Part shown: piece after piece, positions 1 through 9,659 of the stretch
Layout: each line of letters begins with the position of its first letter
Position numbering within the stretch: the first letter of the stretch is position 1
NCBI GenBank assembly: GCA_016929525.1
Contig: JAFGIP010000034.1
Location: 1 to 64,000, forward strand
Reading direction: 5' to 3'
Length of the DNA: 64,000 nt
Source of the DNA: Bacteroidales bacterium
GTDB lineage: Bacteria; Bacteroidota; Bacteroidia; Bacteroidales; UBA10428
Notes under the pieces: model-generated
What the model was told of the DNA's origin: nothing
Databases searched by the model: none
What the model saw: the letters and a program-made list of their open reading frames with translations, nothing else
Translations under genes and position numbers: made by a program

Positions 1-427
1 AATTTTGTATTTTCTTCTGTTTTCATAATGAGTCAAGTAAATCATTTATCTTTTATACTTGACACACTTTTTTGAACAGTCTCAAATTAATCAGAGAGAA
101 GCGATGCATCGTGTCTTCAACTGACAACAATTAATTAATCAATTCATCAATTAATATAAACAGTTAAACGATTATGCAATTACACATTTATACAACAAAC
201 AACCAATCCAAGACAGGCAAACCTTTATATACGAAGTACTAATTGGCAGTTAAAAACTACCCTTTAGCTACGACTTAGACTTTGTCTACGCCGAGCGGGG
301 TGCACAAGTGTGGACACCTGCCTGAATAGCCGTACGGCAGGCAGGCTTGCGCCATATGGGGATTACAAATCCATCTTCCGATCACGACGCTACGCACGGG
401 GCTATCAGAATCCCCCCTCCGGATAAT
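1..427. other. Gene-free stretch
   Basis: No convincing gene lies here. The left part is AT-rich. From about 260 to 420 the composition turns GC-rich and contains a hairpin (317-345, listed separately). An ATG on the minus strand at 26 stays open to the window edge, but eight codons are too few to call a gene. Confidence 0.6.
317..345. repeat. Palindromic element CCTGCCTG...CAGGCAGG, copy 1
   Basis: Perfect 8-bp arms (CCTGCCTG and CAGGCAGG) flank a 13-nt loop that itself holds the palindrome CCGTACGG. The preceding bases, GGACACCTGCCTG, recur at 35760-35772, where a second element with the same arms sits inside a broken tRNA copy. It behaves like a REP-type intergenic palindrome. Its function is unknown. 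Confidence 0.6.
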
Positions 428-455
428 AAAAAAACCGGGCAGAACTACCCGGTTT
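428..455 (-). terminator. Rho-independent terminator of the SprB-repeat gene
   Basis: An inverted repeat, AAACCGGG (432-439) and CCCGGTTT (448-455), has an 8-nt loop. On the minus strand it is followed by a run of T (plus-strand A run at 428-434). It lies about 25 bp past the stop codon of the minus-strand gene ending at 481. Confidence 0.85.
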
Positions 456-480
456 GAATTCTCTAAGAATAGTTATTCGG

Positions 481-3400
481 TTATTGGATGATCAGTTTAT
501 AATCCAGTGCAACGCCGTTCAGTTTTATCATGTATATTCCTGTACCAACATCACCAAGGTCAATGATTAATACCTGGTTGCTGCCCTCCCGGATATACAC
601 TTCCTCGTTATAAACACGTGCGCCTGTCATGCTGAATATTTCAACCAGGAATTCACTTTCAATCATCGATTCGAAGCTGATATTAAAAGTTCCGTTCGAT
701 GGATTCGGATATATATTCAGCTGAACCTGGCTTAAGTCATGAATTGCCGTTCCAACTATTAGAGGGTTAGTCTCAACAGGGCCGCATCCTTCAGCATCAG
801 TTACTTCTACAATATGTTCTCCGTCAGGAACGTCGTTGAATTGTCCGGTAGAATTAGATGTTTCTCCATCCAATGTGAATGTGTAAGGAGGCGTACCACC
901 GGTTGCTGAAATCAATATAGAATTGCCAATGACAAACTGTGAACTAATAATTAATTCGTCCGGTTCCTCTATTTCTATTATTGTATTTGCTATACAACCG
1001 CCGGCATCGCGAACTCTTGCTACATAATTATTCGCAATAAGATTTTCAAATAGAACTGTTGGAAGCCATTCTACTACATCTATTGAGTATTCATAGCCAC
1101 CCCAACCACCGTCTGCTTCTAATTCAAACTCTCCATCATTTCCTTCAAAGCAAATATTGTCGACATGTGAAGCTATTAATTCTGCAACCGCAAGCTCCGT
1201 TGTTGGTCTTTTTACAGTATATGTAAAGTAAGGATTCTGACATAGACCGGTATTATCGGTAACAGTTAAATTATAGGTAAATGCCGGCAGGTCACTGATC
1301 TGGTTAGTATCAGGGAATGAAGGATTCCAGGAATATGAGTACGGAGGTGTCCCTCCAATTACAGTTACTGATATACTACCATCGGAAGAGCTGTAGCAAC
1401 TAACATCTTGTGTATCGATAACTGAAAATTCTATAGGATCAGGTTCTACCAGGTTAAATGTATTGAAGTTTGTACATTCAAGATTGTCGGTTATATCAAT
1501 TCTGTAAACTCCCGCGGTTAAATTCACTGCCAGTGAACTTGTTTGTTCGCCTTCATCATCCCACTGATAAGAATAACCTCCTGCTCCGCCTGTTACAACT
1601 GCCTGCAATGCACCATCGTCAAAACCAAAGCAGGTTATTTCGTTTATAACGCTTATAACAATTTCAATAGAATCGTTTTGTGTTATTTCTGCGGCATCTT
1701 CAGTAGTACAAAGATTGGCATCCGTAACAGTTAAACTATACATTCCTGCCGGAACCAATGTAATACTTTCAGAGGTTTGTCCACTACTCCAGTCATAAGT
1801 ATAATCGGGTGTACCACCATCCACGGTGACGGTAATTGCACCTTTCGATTCGCCATAGCAATCGACTGATGTAGGGACCATTGATACTATTTCAAGCGGA
1901 TCGGGTTCTGTTACAGTCAGGCTGTCGTTCAGAGTACGCCCCAGGCCACCGATTTCATTTATGGTAATATAATATTTTGCTGCGGGAACATTAACAATAT
2001 TGGTATCGGAGCCTCCCGTACTCCAGTTGTAAGTGTAGGATGCTACAGGATCTTTATTCACGACCTGAACTGCCGCACCACCGTCTGAATACGCTGAACA
2101 CGATACAGGAGTAATATACTTATTGATCTGAAGTAAACTTATATCTGTCACCACAAAATTTGTATCTGCTTCACAGGTGTTGGCATCAGTAACAGTAACT
2201 TCATAAGTAGCTCCCTGAAGATTTAACAGTGTATCATTTACCCTGCCGGGCATAGGAATTCCATTCTTTGCCCATGCATAAGCAAATCCCGGAGTTCCGC
2301 CTGTTAAATTAACATCGATAGATCCGTCTGAACCTCCTGAACTTGCATTTGTAACTACCGATGTACCAAAAAGAATTTTATCCGGCTGGAGTAATTCCAC
2401 AGATCCGGTTACCACACATAAATTATCATCGGTAACGGTTAAATAATACCATCCGGCGGAAAGTGTATCCTGGTCTCCTTCAACAGGTTTCAGTCCTGTT
2501 CCTCCCGACCAGTTATAATCGTAATCACCTGCCACAGTTCCTCCTGTCACGGTAATATCAATTTCACCATCCTGCGACTGGTAGCAAGACAGATCCGTTT
2601 TATCAAAAGTGACTTCCAAGGCATCTGCTTCAGTAACGGAAGTACTGATTACTGTTGTTGAATCGCGGTTGTCGGTTACAGTTACCGAATAAAAATCGGC
2701 AGCCAGGTTATAGGCACTGTCATTTACAAAGTCAGTTACGTTCGGGCTCCATTCATAAGAATAAGGACCAATGCCAAAATAGGGAGTTACCTGCAGTTCC
2801 CCGTCTGAACCGCCATTACATGAAACATTCCTGATATTGGAGAATGTTGCCGAGAAAGGGTTATGGTATTTGGCTACAAATCCATCCTGGCCATTTGCTG
2901 TGAAAACACTATCTCCCACAGTTAGATCTGAAGAGCTGAAAAATCCTGCAATATAAGTATTACCATCCGAATCATATTCAACAGATTCACCACGATCATC
3001 ATCATCACCGGGGATATCCCTTGCAGTAATTGGATTACCGTCTGTATCATAAACAAAGAAACCGGTATTGTTATTAGAGGTACTACCACTATTCAGCGTA
3101 GTATTATTAAATGTTACAGTTCCGGAATAATATCCAGAAAACATTACGATATTTTCAGAAATAAATGCTCCATAACCAATATCAGGTCCTGTGTCACCAT
3201 TTTTTCTTTTCCACCTAAGTGTCCCGTTTCGGTTATATTTTGCTACAAACATATCGAATCCTCCTGCTGATATAATAGGGCTTGAATTCTGCGACATAGC
3301 AGCTGTACTATCAAATATTGCAGTATTCTGTATATAACCTGTTATGAAAATATTGCCGTTAGGTCCTGTAGATACACCATTAAATCTGTCATGTGCATCA

Positions 3401-4269
3401 GTTGATCCTCCCATACGGGCCCATACAACATTTCCACTTCCATCAAGTTTTAGCAGTAATCCGTTTTCAAAAGAGGTTGTGCTAAGTGAAAAGGATCCTG
3501 CATCAACTGATTCATTAAAGAATCCTGCAGCATAAATCTCAGAAGAACTGGCAGCACTTATTTCAACAAATTTGTTTCTGTTTGTATTTGTTGAGGAATA
3601 TGTAACAGGAGTTGCCCAAATGAAATTACCTGAAGCATCAAATTTAGCGATGAAATTTATGACTTGTCCTGTGACGTGGTAAATTGAATCGGTTGCAGTA
3701 AAATGTACAACATCGGTGCTCAGACCTGTAACATAAATATTACCTGAAGGATCTGTTGTTACGTGCTGCGGATTAACATTTGCCGGACCCCATGCAATTC
3801 TTTTTTGAAATATTGGACTGGAGCCGTTTGCAGGATATTTAATCAATAAGCCGTCTTCGGTGCTGTTTTGCGACTGGGGAATTAATGCATCATTGGTTAC
3901 CTGGCCGTTATAAAAAGCAGTAATGATCACATTACCCGATTGGTCTGTTGCGATCATACCTCTTTTGACAGTTGTACCTGAAGCTACGCTTCCTGCCAGA
4001 TGTTTATGCCAAAGATAATTTCCATCTGAATCGTACTTTGCCAGATATGTATTAGCAGCTCCTGAATCAGTTAATGGTGATGGAGCTCCGATATCAATAA
4101 CGTCCGTAAAGTTACCACTGGTATAAACATTGTCGCTATTATCGAGGGTCATACTCCAAACCCTAGTATTCCCGGCACTCTCGGCATGTCTCGACCAAAT
4201 CCAGTCTTGTCCGTTTGCTAAATAAAAAGTAAGTGTAAACAATATAATGGAAGTAAAAAACTTTTTCAT
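481..4269 (-). CDS. Large secreted SprB-repeat protein with T9SS sorting domain
   Basis: A 1262-aa extracellular protein. The start at 4269 gives MKKFFTSIILFTLTFYLANG, a clean Sec signal peptide; a TTG further upstream is less likely. Residues about 25-480 hold SBBP-like beta-propeller repeats with recurring 'AKYDsdGNxxW' motifs. About 490-1170 hold eight to nine SprB-type repeats, each beginning 'V(S/T)C..gsDGsI.v.v.GGTpPYsYsW'. The C-terminus carries 'IYPNPSNGTFNI' and a final beta-rich segment, the type A sorting signal read by the type IX secretion system. SprB repeats are known from gliding adhesins, so cell-surface attachment or adhesion is a family-based guess; no catalytic motif is visible. 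Monocistronic, with its own terminator at 428-455. Confidence 0.9.
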   Translation of the reverse strand: MKKFFTSIILFTLTFYLANGQDWIWSRHAESAGNTRVWSMTLDNSDNVYTSGNFTDVIDIGAPSPLTDSGAANTYLAKYDSDGNYLWHKHLAGSVASGTTVKRGMIATDQSGNVIITAFYNGQVTNDALIPQSQNSTEDGLLIKYPANGSSPIFQKRIAWGPANVNPQHVTTDPSGNIYVTGLSTDVVHFTATDSIYHVTGQVINFIAKFDASGNFIWATPVTYSSTNTNRNKFVEISAASSSEIYAAGFFNESVDAGSFSLSTTSFENGLLLKLDGSGNVVWARMGGSTDAHDRFNGVSTGPNGNIFITGYIQNTAIFDSTAAMSQNSSPIISAGGFDMFVAKYNRNGTLRWKRKNGDTGPDIGYGAFISENIVMFSGYYSGTVTFNNTTLNSGSTSNNNTGFFVYDTDGNPITARDIPGDDDDRGESVEYDSDGNTYIAGFFSSSDLTVGDSVFTANGQDGFVAKYHNPFSATFSNIRNVSCNGGSDGELQVTPYFGIGPYSYEWSPNVTDFVNDSAYNLAADFYSVTVTDNRDSTTVISTSVTEADALEVTFDKTDLSCYQSQDGEIDITVTGGTVAGDYDYNWSGGTGLKPVEGDQDTLSAGWYYLTVTDDNLCVVTGSVELLQPDKILFGTSVVTNASSGGSDGSIDVNLTGGTPGFAYAWAKNGIPMPGRVNDTLLNLQGATYEVTVTDANTCEADTNFVVTDISLLQINKYITPVSCSAYSDGGAAVQVVNKDPVASYTYNWSTGGSDTNIVNVPAAKYYITINEIGGLGRTLNDSLTVTEPDPLEIVSMVPTSVDCYGESKGAITVTVDGGTPDYTYDWSSGQTSESITLVPAGMYSLTVTDANLCTTEDAAEITQNDSIEIVISVINEITCFGFDDGALQAVVTGGAGGYSYQWDDEGEQTSSLAVNLTAGVYRIDITDNLECTNFNTFNLVEPDPIEFSVIDTQDVSCYSSSDGSISVTVIGGTPPYSYSWNPSFPDTNQISDLPAFTYNLTVTDNTGLCQNPYFTYTVKRPTTELAVAELIASHVDNICFEGNDGEFELEADGGWGGYEYSIDVVEWLPTVLFENLIANNYVARVRDAGGCIANTIIEIEEPDELIISSQFVIGNSILISATGGTPPYTFTLDGETSNSTGQFNDVPDGEHIVEVTDAEGCGPVETNPLIVGTAIHDLSQVQLNIYPNPSNGTFNISFESMIESEFLVEIFSMTGARVYNEEVYIREGSNQVLIIDLGDVGTGIYMIKLNGVALDYKLIIQ

Positions 4270-4514
4270 GGCACACAAATTTTAATTCTAATTAACATTT
4301 ACGCAAAAGAGAATAAGAGAGTTACACATATTGAGTTTAATTATTGTGTTGATTATTAGCTAATTTACAATATGTTTTGTCAATATAAACATAGTAGTCT
4401 CTTAAATTTTACACAGAATGAATTGAAGCATGAAAATTTTTCTTTTTAAAACTACCGATAAACATTAGCACACATAAAGATTATTAATTTTAAATGCATA
4501 TTTACATATTAAAA

Positions 4515-4548
4515 TACCCTGTCAGGGTAAAGGTACCCTGACAGGGTA
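4515..4548. repeat. Double palindrome 16 bp before a TTG start
   Basis: Two 15-bp arms, TACCCTGTCAGGGTA (4515-4529) and TACCCTGACAGGGTA (4534-4548), are perfect reverse complements separated by AAGG. Each arm is itself a palindrome around one central base. The DNA can therefore form one long hairpin or two small ones. It sits just before the TTG start of the sulfotransferase-like gene and has no T-run. It could be an operator, a REP-type repeat or a translation-control hairpin. Confidence 0.75.
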
Positions 4549-4564
4549 TGCTAACATAATAAAA

Positions 4565-5485
4565 TTGTCAACAATACTCCACATAGGATACCCGAAAACA
4601 GCCACGTCGTGGTTGCAGGAGAAGTATTACCCAAAAATTACCAACAGGTTCCTGGTACCGCGTAAAACGTTACAGAAATACTTTCTTGAACCGGGGGCTT
4701 TTGAATTTGATGTTGAAAATACCGGGAAGATTTTTAATGAATTCTCAGATAAACCTTTATTGCTCTCCGATGAGTTGTTACTTGGAAGGCTCCGCCCCGG
4801 TGGCGTAAAAGGATTTGTTACCAAGGAAGTAGCCAACAGGTTGCACAAAGTGTTCCCTGATGCAAGAGTAGTACTTTTTATCAGGAATCAGATAGATATG
4901 GTTGCTTCAAGTTATCTGCAGTATGTGAGAAGTGGGGGGAATTACAGCATTCGGCGGTTTATGTTCCCGGAAGATTATGAAGGCAGCAGATCGAACCGGA
5001 CTGTTTTACTGGGGCTCGATTATTTTTTATATCACCAAGTAATTGATTATTACAAACAGTTATTTGGTGACGATCAGGTAGATATATATCTGTATGAAGA
5101 CTTTGACTCCGATCCGAAATCTTTTATTCAGAACTTTAATGATAAGTACAGCTTTGATTGTGATATTTCAAAGATTGACTTTACAAGGGTGAACCCGGGT
5201 TACAGGAAATTTCTGATTCATACACGTCGTTTTTCAAGTATTTTTTCAAGGATGGGACCATTGAATAAGTATTATCTGTTTCATATTAAAAACTTCGATT
5301 ATATAAGCAGGTATTTCCATTATATCGCTAATAATTATAAAATTTTTGGTGGCAGACCTGATTCAAAAAAGCTGATCGGGAGGAAAAATCTTAAACGGGT
5401 TGAAGATTATTACCGTGAATCAAACCGGATGTTGACAGATAAATACAACTTAAATCAAATAGAAAAATATAACTACCCACTTTAG
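4565..5485 (+). CDS. Sulfotransferase-like protein
   Basis: A 306-aa soluble protein. The N-terminal motif 'GYPKTATSWLQ' (8-18) matches the 5'-phosphosulfate (PAPS) loop of the sulfotransferase fold. 'VVLFIRNQIDMVASSYLQ' (102-119), with Arg107 and Ser115, matches the 3'-phosphate motif. The family transfers sulfate from PAPS to glycans or other acceptors; the acceptor here cannot be read. The start is TTG at 4565, because no in-frame ATG precedes the sulfotransferase loop and an upstream ATG at 4548 runs into a stop. A double palindrome lies immediately upstream. The glycosyltransferase follows 4 bp later, so the two are probably co-transcribed and modify one surface glycan. Confidence 0.8.
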   Translation: MSTILHIGYPKTATSWLQEKYYPKITNRFLVPRKTLQKYFLEPGAFEFDVENTGKIFNEFSDKPLLLSDELLLGRLRPGGVKGFVTKEVANRLHKVFPDARVVLFIRNQIDMVASSYLQYVRSGGNYSIRRFMFPEDYEGSRSNRTVLLGLDYFLYHQVIDYYKQLFGDDQVDIYLYEDFDSDPKSFIQNFNDKYSFDCDISKIDFTRVNPGYRKFLIHTRRFSSIFSRMGPLNKYYLFHIKNFDYISRYFHYIANNYKIFGGRPDSKKLIGRKNLKRVEDYYRESNRMLTDKYNLNQIEKYNYPL

Positions 5486-5489
5486 GAAT

Positions 5490-6452
5490 ATGACAGCAAT
5501 AGTAGTGGTAAGTCATGGTGGTGAGATAGAGATCAAATCTGCTTTTCTGGTTTATACTCTGATCGATCAGCTTAGAGGATCATACAAGATTTATATTGGA
5601 GTACCTGCAGAAGAATATAATTTGCCGGAGTTATCTGATATTTCTCGAAGTTTTTATAAAGAGAATAATATCGGTTTTTTTCGCTTTAAAAATCCTGTTC
5701 TTGAGATAAAAAATAATTATAGCAGGGGGGAACTGGTAAGTAACAAGATTTATGCGATGATGCATAATTTCAGTGAGGAGAATATAGTCTTCCTCGATAG
5801 CGATATTGCTGCACTGATGTCATTTGAGACAGATCAGCTGGTACCTGAAAGTAAAGATTTAAAACTTAAACCTGCCAACAGGGCAAATGTGACCGACTGG
5901 CAGAATATTTATAAGAAAGCAGGACAGGAATACCCTTCAGAAAGCGTTATTACAGGTATCGATAAAAAACAGCTGCCACCCTATTTCAATTCAGGAGTAA
6001 TAGGATTAAAAAATAAAACAAGACAGGATTTTATTGAGATGTGGGCATATTATTTCAGCTGGCTTAGTTCTATTAATGAATTGAATTATCCGACTTTTCA
6101 CAGAGACCAGGTAGCTCTCAGCCTGGCTGTAAATAAACTGGGAAATGAATTCGAATTACTTGATGAGAAATATAATTTTCCGGTCAGGGGAAAGAAGCTG
6201 TCCGGCAAAGAGGCACTACCGGCGATGGCACATTATCATAAGCCCTATACACTATATCATTATAAAGTATTAAGGCGATTATTTAATTCATTTCTGACCC
6301 GGAATGAGAAGTTTAAAATTTTAATAAATAAATATCCCGAATGGGAAAGATTTTTTTCCGGAATTAAGTTAAGAGCTTCTTTTTATTCGGGAATTGAAAA
6401 ATTGAGGTATAAAAAATTTCTGATCAGGAAGAAAGTATCACTAAATCGTTAA
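5490..6452 (+). CDS. GT-A fold glycosyltransferase-like protein
   Basis: A 320-aa protein with features of a nucleotide-diphospho-sugar transferase. 'IVFLDSDIA' (near residue 100) contains the DxD metal/nucleotide-binding motif after a hydrophobic strand. 'YFNSGVIGL' and 'HRDQVALSLAV' follow in the order seen in GT8-like and related GT-A enzymes, and a late 'HYHKP' could supply another metal ligand. No signal peptide or membrane segment, so it is cytosolic or peripheral. It starts 4 bp after the sulfotransferase-like gene. Its last 12 bp overlap the end of the convergent gene at 6441. The donor and acceptor sugars are unknown. Confidence 0.7.
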   Translation: MTAIVVVSHGGEIEIKSAFLVYTLIDQLRGSYKIYIGVPAEEYNLPELSDISRSFYKENNIGFFRFKNPVLEIKNNYSRGELVSNKIYAMMHNFSEENIVFLDSDIAALMSFETDQLVPESKDLKLKPANRANVTDWQNIYKKAGQEYPSESVITGIDKKQLPPYFNSGVIGLKNKTRQDFIEMWAYYFSWLSSINELNYPTFHRDQVALSLAVNKLGNEFELLDEKYNFPVRGKKLSGKEALPAMAHYHKPYTLYHYKVLRRLFNSFLTRNEKFKILINKYPEWERFFSGIKLRASFYSGIEKLRYKKFLIRKKVSLNR

Positions 6453-7373
6453 TCGAAAATAATGCAGCTTTTGTCGGGTGACATGAACTGCATGAGCAAT
6501 CTTATTCAGTAAAAGCCTTATCCGAAAATTAAAAACAGGTTTTATTTGAGAATCAGGAACAGGATATATATTATTCGTTAAAGTCAGGTATCTACTAAAT
6601 AAATATTGTTCATAAACAATAAGTTTTGGCCATACATCTTCTGATTTTGTAATATCAGGAGGGTTAATAATGTTATTATGAACAGCTCTGTATTCAGTAT
6701 TTAGCGACTTATAAACAGAACCTATTCGGGATGCTGTATCAGAAAAATTATCGCTTATTCCCAGGAAATATAGGAGTTCCTGCATTTCATTGTTGAGATT
6801 ATTAATAAGTTTTTCAAATATTAGTCTGTAGGTATCAGGGGATTGTTTTTGCCATACGTTGCAATAAAATTGATTAAACTGTCTGCAAAAAGTATATGGA
6901 TTTTTACACATAGGATTTAGTGTATTAGGGGATATCGTATTCTTTTGTGAAAGGTAAGTATTAGCCGGGTTGCGCAGCAGAGTAATATGAAATACATTCT
7001 TTCTTTGCTGCTCTGTCAGGTAGTTGAATATAACGTTAATATGGTTGTGCTTGAATAAGATAAATACAGCTTTATTATTTTCTTTTTCCCGGTAGAGGCT
7101 GAGCACATTAAAAAAGACTTTATATCCCTCAAGTTTTTCATTCAGCAATTTTTCAAGAAGATCGCGATCCAGTTTCCACATTTTTATTTTTGGATCGTTA
7201 AGAATATGCTTTATGATTCTTTTGTTTCTGTTCTTTTGCAAAGGATGTCTTAGCAAAATATCGAAAAGAATATCTGCTTCGGGGCAAACGCAGCAAAAGG
7301 ATGATTTACTGATCTGATTGGCCAGGTACGTTGAACCGGAGCGATTGATATATGAAATAAATATATATTTCAT
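6441..7373 (-). CDS. Sulfotransferase-family protein (second in locus)
   Basis: A 310-aa protein. 'NRSGSTYLANQ' (10-20) is the phosphosulfate-binding loop in the RSGST form, typical of Stf0/heparan-type and other bacterial sulfotransferases. 'HITLLRNPANTYLSQ' in the middle corresponds to the 3'-phosphate motif with Arg and Ser. Cys-rich 'FCCVCPEAD' follows the loop. It is the last gene of a minus-strand run (9656 down to 6441) and overlaps the preceding glycosyltransferase by 4 bp (ATGA), implying translational coupling. It shares little visible sequence with the sulfotransferase at 4565, so it is probably not a recent duplicate. Confidence 0.75.
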   Translation of the reverse strand: MKYIFISYINRSGSTYLANQISKSSFCCVCPEADILFDILLRHPLQKNRNKRIIKHILNDPKIKMWKLDRDLLEKLLNEKLEGYKVFFNVLSLYREKENNKAVFILFKHNHINVIFNYLTEQQRKNVFHITLLRNPANTYLSQKNTISPNTLNPMCKNPYTFCRQFNQFYCNVWQKQSPDTYRLIFEKLINNLNNEMQELLYFLGISDNFSDTASRIGSVYKSLNTEYRAVHNNIINPPDITKSEDVWPKLIVYEQYLFSRYLTLTNNIYPVPDSQIKPVFNFRIRLLLNKIAHAVHVTRQKLHYFRLTI

Positions 7374-8476
7374 GACCGATCAGATTTCATTAACTCTATA
7401 ATATCCTCGGGCTTCGATAAACTATTCAGTTTTTCCTTTCCGTTTTTCAGTATTTTCTCAGTCTCCGGGGTATGATTACTGTATTTTATAATTTGATCTG
7501 TAAGATTGTCCGCATCGAACGGATCAAAATAAACTGCAGCATCATTGCATATATGTCTTGCATAAGGCAGATCGGCAATAAAAAGCGGTTTTGAAAAATA
7601 CCAGGCCTCAATGCAATTCAACCCGAAGGTTTCAACCAGTGATGGTAATATAAATGCATCAACTTTATTAATAACTGCAGATAAATGTTCTCTTTTTATT
7701 TCTCCTATATTAATGATCCTCTTGCCAAAGTCATTCTTCTTAATTTTTTGTAACAGTTGTCTTGCCTTTCTTCCCTGACTGGTATCAACGGTTATAATAA
7801 ACTGAACTGGTAACAGCTTATTATAGCATAACTCTGCTGCCTCGTATAAAATCTCAATGTTCTTATGCCTGTAATATCTCGACAGACATAATATTTTTTG
7901 AAAACCACTGTTAACGTGTGAATATTCTTTAATCGGAGTTTTTATAAGTAAGTGGGAAGGGAGCATTGGGGGGATTACTTTAACAACAGGCAGATCTGAA
8001 AATGATATTTCCAGATTTTGCTTTTCCAGTTGTGTCTGTACAATTATTTTATCGACATATTTTAATCTGCTATTAAAAATTCTCCTACGAATTTTCTGGA
8101 TAAGACCTAATTTAATCAGGTTTTTATAATTGCCGGAAATAAAGGCATTATCATGAAAAAAAATCTGATAAAAGCGGGAGACAGCGGGAAGATTACCAAG
8201 ACTTATAATTTTGTCCGGGTTGAATTTGTTAATGTATTTTCTAATCCGGATGAAATCAAGAATCGGTCGGAATAAATAAAAATAAAAAAATTCAGGAACG
8301 TACCTTATTGTGACTAACTTTTCAAATTCTTTATAAGCAGGAATCCGGGGACAAACCAGCATTATTTTGAATTCCCTGCATTCAATTAATGTTCGAATGA
8401 TGTCGAGACCAATATACAGTCCCCCCGAGTATTTAACCGTTGAGGCGTTGATAAAGATCTTTTTGCATTCAGGCAT
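7370..8476 (-). CDS. Glycosyltransferase family 4 protein
   Basis: A 368-aa GT-B fold retaining glycosyltransferase. The C-terminal donor-binding half shows 'ILCLSRYYRHKNIEIL' near the domain start and the EX7E-type motif 'ETFGLNCIEAWYFSKP', followed by 'AVYFDPFDADNLTDQI'. The N-terminal half starts 'KIFINASTVKYSGGLYIGL', with the glycine-rich acceptor loop. It is cytosolic and uses a nucleotide sugar on a lipid-linked or growing glycan. It overlaps its neighbours by 8 bp upstream and 4 bp downstream, a tight operon. Confidence 0.88.
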   Translation of the reverse strand: MPECKKIFINASTVKYSGGLYIGLDIIRTLIECREFKIMLVCPRIPAYKEFEKLVTIRYVPEFFYFYLFRPILDFIRIRKYINKFNPDKIISLGNLPAVSRFYQIFFHDNAFISGNYKNLIKLGLIQKIRRRIFNSRLKYVDKIIVQTQLEKQNLEISFSDLPVVKVIPPMLPSHLLIKTPIKEYSHVNSGFQKILCLSRYYRHKNIEILYEAAELCYNKLLPVQFIITVDTSQGRKARQLLQKIKKNDFGKRIINIGEIKREHLSAVINKVDAFILPSLVETFGLNCIEAWYFSKPLFIADLPYARHICNDAAVYFDPFDADNLTDQIIKYSNHTPETEKILKNGKEKLNSLSKPEDIIELMKSDRS

Positions 8477-9656
8477 AAAGTATTCCCATCAGTTTTGATG
8501 CTACTTTTTCAAAGGTATAATTTTCTGTAATGGTTTTACTGCCTGCTTTACCAAGTTCTGACCGGAGTTGTTTGTTATTAAAGAGTTCTTCCAGTATATG
8601 TGGGAGTTCATCAAAATTCTCAAATTCCACAGCATTTTCTCTGTTATGGATCAGTTGCCTTGAAAGTCCGGGAAGTCTCCTAATGATGACAGGGATACCA
8701 CATGATAATGCTTCAAGAACAACATTTGGAGTTCCCTCACCCAGGGAACCGTGAATAAAAATATCTGCTGCCAGCAGATAATCTTCAATATTGTTTGCTG
8801 TGCCTGCAAAAATAACTTTGTTGCCTAAAAGAAGTTTACCCTGCTTTACAACGCTTTCCATTTCGGCAATCTCATCATCTGTTGTTCGGTGAAAATGATT
8901 TTTTAAAAACTCGCCAAGAATAATATACCGAAAGCTGAAAGGCAGATTTGAAAGTTGCGGGAATATGAACTGATATCCTTTACGTCGAAGAACAAAACCT
9001 ACAGACACAATAATGAATTCTTCCGGGTCTATTGAGAGTTTCTCCCTGATTTGTTTCTTTTTTTCCGATGATACAGGTTTGAATCTATTGATATTGACTC
9101 CCTGGAATGATTCAAAAACAGGTATATTATTGGTTATGGAATTCCGGAACCTCCGTGTAAACTCAGCATTTATTGCAAAATATACGGAGATGCGCTTTAT
9201 CACATATTTATTTATCCATCGCAGTAAGGCAGGTTTTTTAAGTAGTGTAGCAACATCATCTCCCATAAGTAATGTCGACCTGAAAATAATTTTCTTTTTT
9301 AAGAGGAATGCGGCATAAATAATGAACTGAAAACCGATTAAGTAGGCACTGTATATAAATATAATATCATTTTTCTTCACAAGTTTAAAATAGCGGAAAA
9401 GAAGGGGGATAAAAGATATAATTTTCGTCAGGATATTTTTATTGAAATAATTTAGTCGGTGGATTTTTAATTTGCCGTCAACAGCTTCATTTGGAAGTAT
9501 TCCATTGTAATTCAAATGGCAGAGTGATGTTTCCTGAGCATAATTTGATAAGAAGCGCGCAAATTCAAGTGCCTTTAACCCTGCACCGGCAAATGAAGGG
9601 GGAGACTCAACGGTAAAAAAAATAATTTTCTTTTTTTGAAGTTCTTTAGGCTTCAT
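8469..9656 (-). CDS. Glycosyltransferase family 4 protein
   Basis: A 395-aa GT-B glycosyltransferase. 'GAGLKALEFARFLS' near residue 24 is the N-terminal glycine loop with its helix. 'IIVSVGFVLRRKGYQFI' opens the C-terminal Rossmann domain, and 'GEGTPNVVLEALSCGIPVI' is the conserved donor-binding E-x7-E element. A hydrophobic patch near 85-120 may attach it to the inner membrane. Its product is probably extended by the next gene (overlap 8 bp). The NodB-type deacetylase gene stops 3 bp upstream of this start. Confidence 0.9.
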   Translation of the reverse strand: MKPKELQKKKIIFFTVESPPSFAGAGLKALEFARFLSNYAQETSLCHLNYNGILPNEAVDGKLKIHRLNYFNKNILTKIISFIPLLFRYFKLVKKNDIIFIYSAYLIGFQFIIYAAFLLKKKIIFRSTLLMGDDVATLLKKPALLRWINKYVIKRISVYFAINAEFTRRFRNSITNNIPVFESFQGVNINRFKPVSSEKKKQIREKLSIDPEEFIIVSVGFVLRRKGYQFIFPQLSNLPFSFRYIILGEFLKNHFHRTTDDEIAEMESVVKQGKLLLGNKVIFAGTANNIEDYLLAADIFIHGSLGEGTPNVVLEALSCGIPVIIRRLPGLSRQLIHNRENAVEFENFDELPHILEELFNNKQLRSELGKAGSKTITENYTFEKVASKLMGILYA

Positions 9657-9659
9657 CTA

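Noticed and set aside
1-26. Minus-strand ATG at 26 open to the window edge
   Set aside because: Only eight codons are visible, with no supporting motif or promoter. Not enough to call a gene.
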